The position numbers and the translations under genes are program-made. The notes beneath the pieces were generated by a model that saw nothing but the letters and a program-made list of their open reading frames with translations, was not told the origin of the DNA and did not search any database. From Alphaproteobacteria bacterium (GTDB lineage: Bacteria > Pseudomonadota > Alphaproteobacteria > UBA2136 > JALTLI01), in assembly GCA_027005635.1 (NCBI GenBank), contig JALTLI010000020.1, forward strand, positions 1 through 7,862: 7,862 nt of DNA. Direction: 5' to 3'. Below are positions 6,963 through 7,862 of the stretch, piece by piece; positions within the stretch are counted from its first letter, which is position 1; every line of letters begins with the position of its first letter.

Positions 6963-7862
6963 TATTTATCCTCTTTCTTAGATAATTTAATTTTTTCTGC
7001 TAGAGTTAAAACAGAAAAAGCAAATGATGTAGAATTATTCCAGCGCATAATAGTTCTAAAATTGTTGTATACTAAATAAGCTTTACCGCTAGGCCCTTCT
7101 GGTATAAACAAACTGGCTTTTTCACCTTTATAATCATTATAACCATGTTTGGGCATTACGCCTAATTTCTTCCACTGTTTTATATTTAATGGAATGGATA
7201 ACCCTTGTTTATTTATTTCAAAATTAGCAGGTAAGAACTTTGTTAAAATAACTTGTTGTCCCCAATGTTTATTAGTTTGCCAGCCTCTTGATTTTAAATA
7301 ATTAGCCGCAGATGCAAATACATCAGCATTATCAGACCATATATTTTTTTTGCCATCACCATTACCATCTGCAGCTAGTTCTATGAAACTTGATGGCATA
7401 AATTGACATTGTCCCATTGCACCAGCCCATGATCCTTTTAGGTTTTTGGGGTCAATATGACCTTCCTGTAAAATTTGTAAAGAATATAAAAGTTCCTTTT
7501 TAAAAAAATCTTTACGATGAGAACCGTAAGCTAAAGTTGCCAAAGAAGGTACAATATTATAATTGCCCATAGATTTACCAAAATTAGATTCTATCCCCCA
7601 AAGTGCAACAATAACTTCCTTAGGGATACCATATTTTGCAGAGATTTTTTGTAAAGTTATATAATTATTCTTATATTTTTCTTTGGCCGTTTTAATTCTA
7701 TTATCAGAAACCAAGCGCTTAGTATAAGTGGAAAAACTTAATTTAGACTGAGTTTGATTTTTAGGCTTAGATCTTTCAATTAATTTACTAATAAATTTAG
7801 TATTTGCTGGTAATGCTACATCTAAAATATTTTTATCAATACCATTTTTCATGGCCTCACTT
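6962..7862 (-). CDS. mltB: MltB-type lytic murein transglycosylase (5' end outside window)
   Basis: This soluble or lipid-anchored lytic transglycosylase family (MltB/SltB, GH103) cleaves the MurNAc-GlcNAc bond in the periplasm and leaves 1,6-anhydroMurNAc. Numbering from the first visible Met (7852), the catalytic Glu is E88 in WGIESNFG. The signature GAMGQCQFMPSS is at 144-155. An EF-hand-like DGNGDGKKNIW at 162-172 matches the calcium loop of Slt35. SAANYLKSRGW lies at 181-191, and the closing YNNFRTIMRWNNS precedes a lysine-rich end. There is no C-terminal peptidoglycan-binding domain. The frame continues upstream of that Met as S-E-A, and EA followed by GI near position 4 resembles the N-terminal region of longer family members. 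So the Met at 7852 is most likely internal, and the true start with its signal peptide lies beyond 7862. The stop overlaps the rlpA start. Confidence 0.92.
   Translation of the reverse strand, partial: SEAMKNGIDKNILDVALPANTKFISKLIERSKPKNQTQSKLSFSTYTKRLVSDNRIKTAKEKYKNNYITLQKISAKYGIPKEVIVALWGIESNFGKSMGNYNIVPSLATLAYGSHRKDFFKKELLYSLQILQEGHIDPKNLKGSWAGAMGQCQFMPSSFIELAADGNGDGKKNIWSDNADVFASAANYLKSRGWQTNKHWGQQVILTKFLPANFEINKQGLSIPLNIKQWKKLGVMPKHGYNDYKGEKASLFIPEGPSGKAYLVYNNFRTIMRWNNSTSFAFSVLTLAEKIKLSKKEDK
6970..6973 (-). promoter_or_regulatory. Ribosome binding site for rlpA
   Basis: GAGG on the minus strand, seven bases before the ATG at 6962, is the best Shine-Dalgarno in the window. It sits inside the last codons (Lys-Glu-Asp-Lys) of the transglycosylase gene, so ribosomes finishing that gene are in place to reinitiate. 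Confidence 0.65.

Larger units (their letters stand above)
1..7862 (-). other. Putative nine-gene operon for wall growth, replication and translation
   Basis: All nine genes run in the same direction. Junctions from upstream to downstream are: 1-base overlap (transglycosylase/rlpA), 30-base gap, 2-base gap, 3-base gap, 13-base gap, 1-base gap, 12-base gap, 1-base overlap (flavin reductase/zinc protein). No gap is long enough for an obvious promoter plus terminator, and I see no convincing hairpin followed by a T-run in any of them. Any main promoter must lie upstream of 7862. Internal promoters inside coding sequence cannot be excluded. There is no gene-free stretch over 300 bases. Confidence 0.8.

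Overview
The window is one tightly packed, single-direction gene cluster. All nine genes lie on the minus strand, so transcription runs from position 7862 down to 1, and the largest gap between genes is 30 bases. The sequence is AT-rich (about one third G+C, judged by eye on sampled lines). All eight stop codons visible in the window are TAA or TAG. The gene order lytic transglycosylase, rlpA, D-Ala-D-Ala carboxypeptidase, tmk, DNA polymerase III delta', metG, tatD is the one I associate with alphaproteobacterial chromosomes. The delta' protein without zinc cysteines, the short metG type and the RlpA N-terminal region also fit that group. I infer an AT-rich alphaproteobacterium that keeps a peptidoglycan wall. 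The genus cannot be told from this window.

In transcription order: 7862-6962 encodes an MltB-type lytic transglycosylase whose start lies outside the window. 6962-6054 encodes RlpA, a lipoprotein with a double-psi beta-barrel and a SPOR domain. 6023-4911 encodes a penicillin-binding-protein-5-like carboxypeptidase. 4908-4222 is thymidylate kinase, 4218-3304 is the clamp-loader delta' subunit, 3290-1761 is methionyl-tRNA synthetase and 1759-971 is a TatD-family metal-dependent hydrolase. 958-329 encodes a flavin-reductase-like FMN-binding split-barrel protein. 329-1 is the 5' part of a small protein with eight potential zinc ligands and a polyglycine tail, cut by the window edge.

The first three genes remodel peptidoglycan: they cut glycan strands, act at the septum and trim stem-peptide ends. 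The next two supply dTTP and load the replication clamp. metG and tatD serve translation and nucleic-acid quality control. Sharing one transcript would couple wall growth, DNA replication and protein synthesis, although no promoter is visible here. Most junctions are 1-base overlaps or gaps of 1-13 bases, and several ribosome binding sites lie inside the last codons of the preceding gene, which suggests translational coupling.

Most of the window is ordinary housekeeping sequence. The least explained part is the last gene, the zinc-finger/polyglycine protein, together with the flavin reductase next to it. These two sit where I would expect, from memory, a PhnP-like metallo-beta-lactamase-fold gene after tatD in many relatives.
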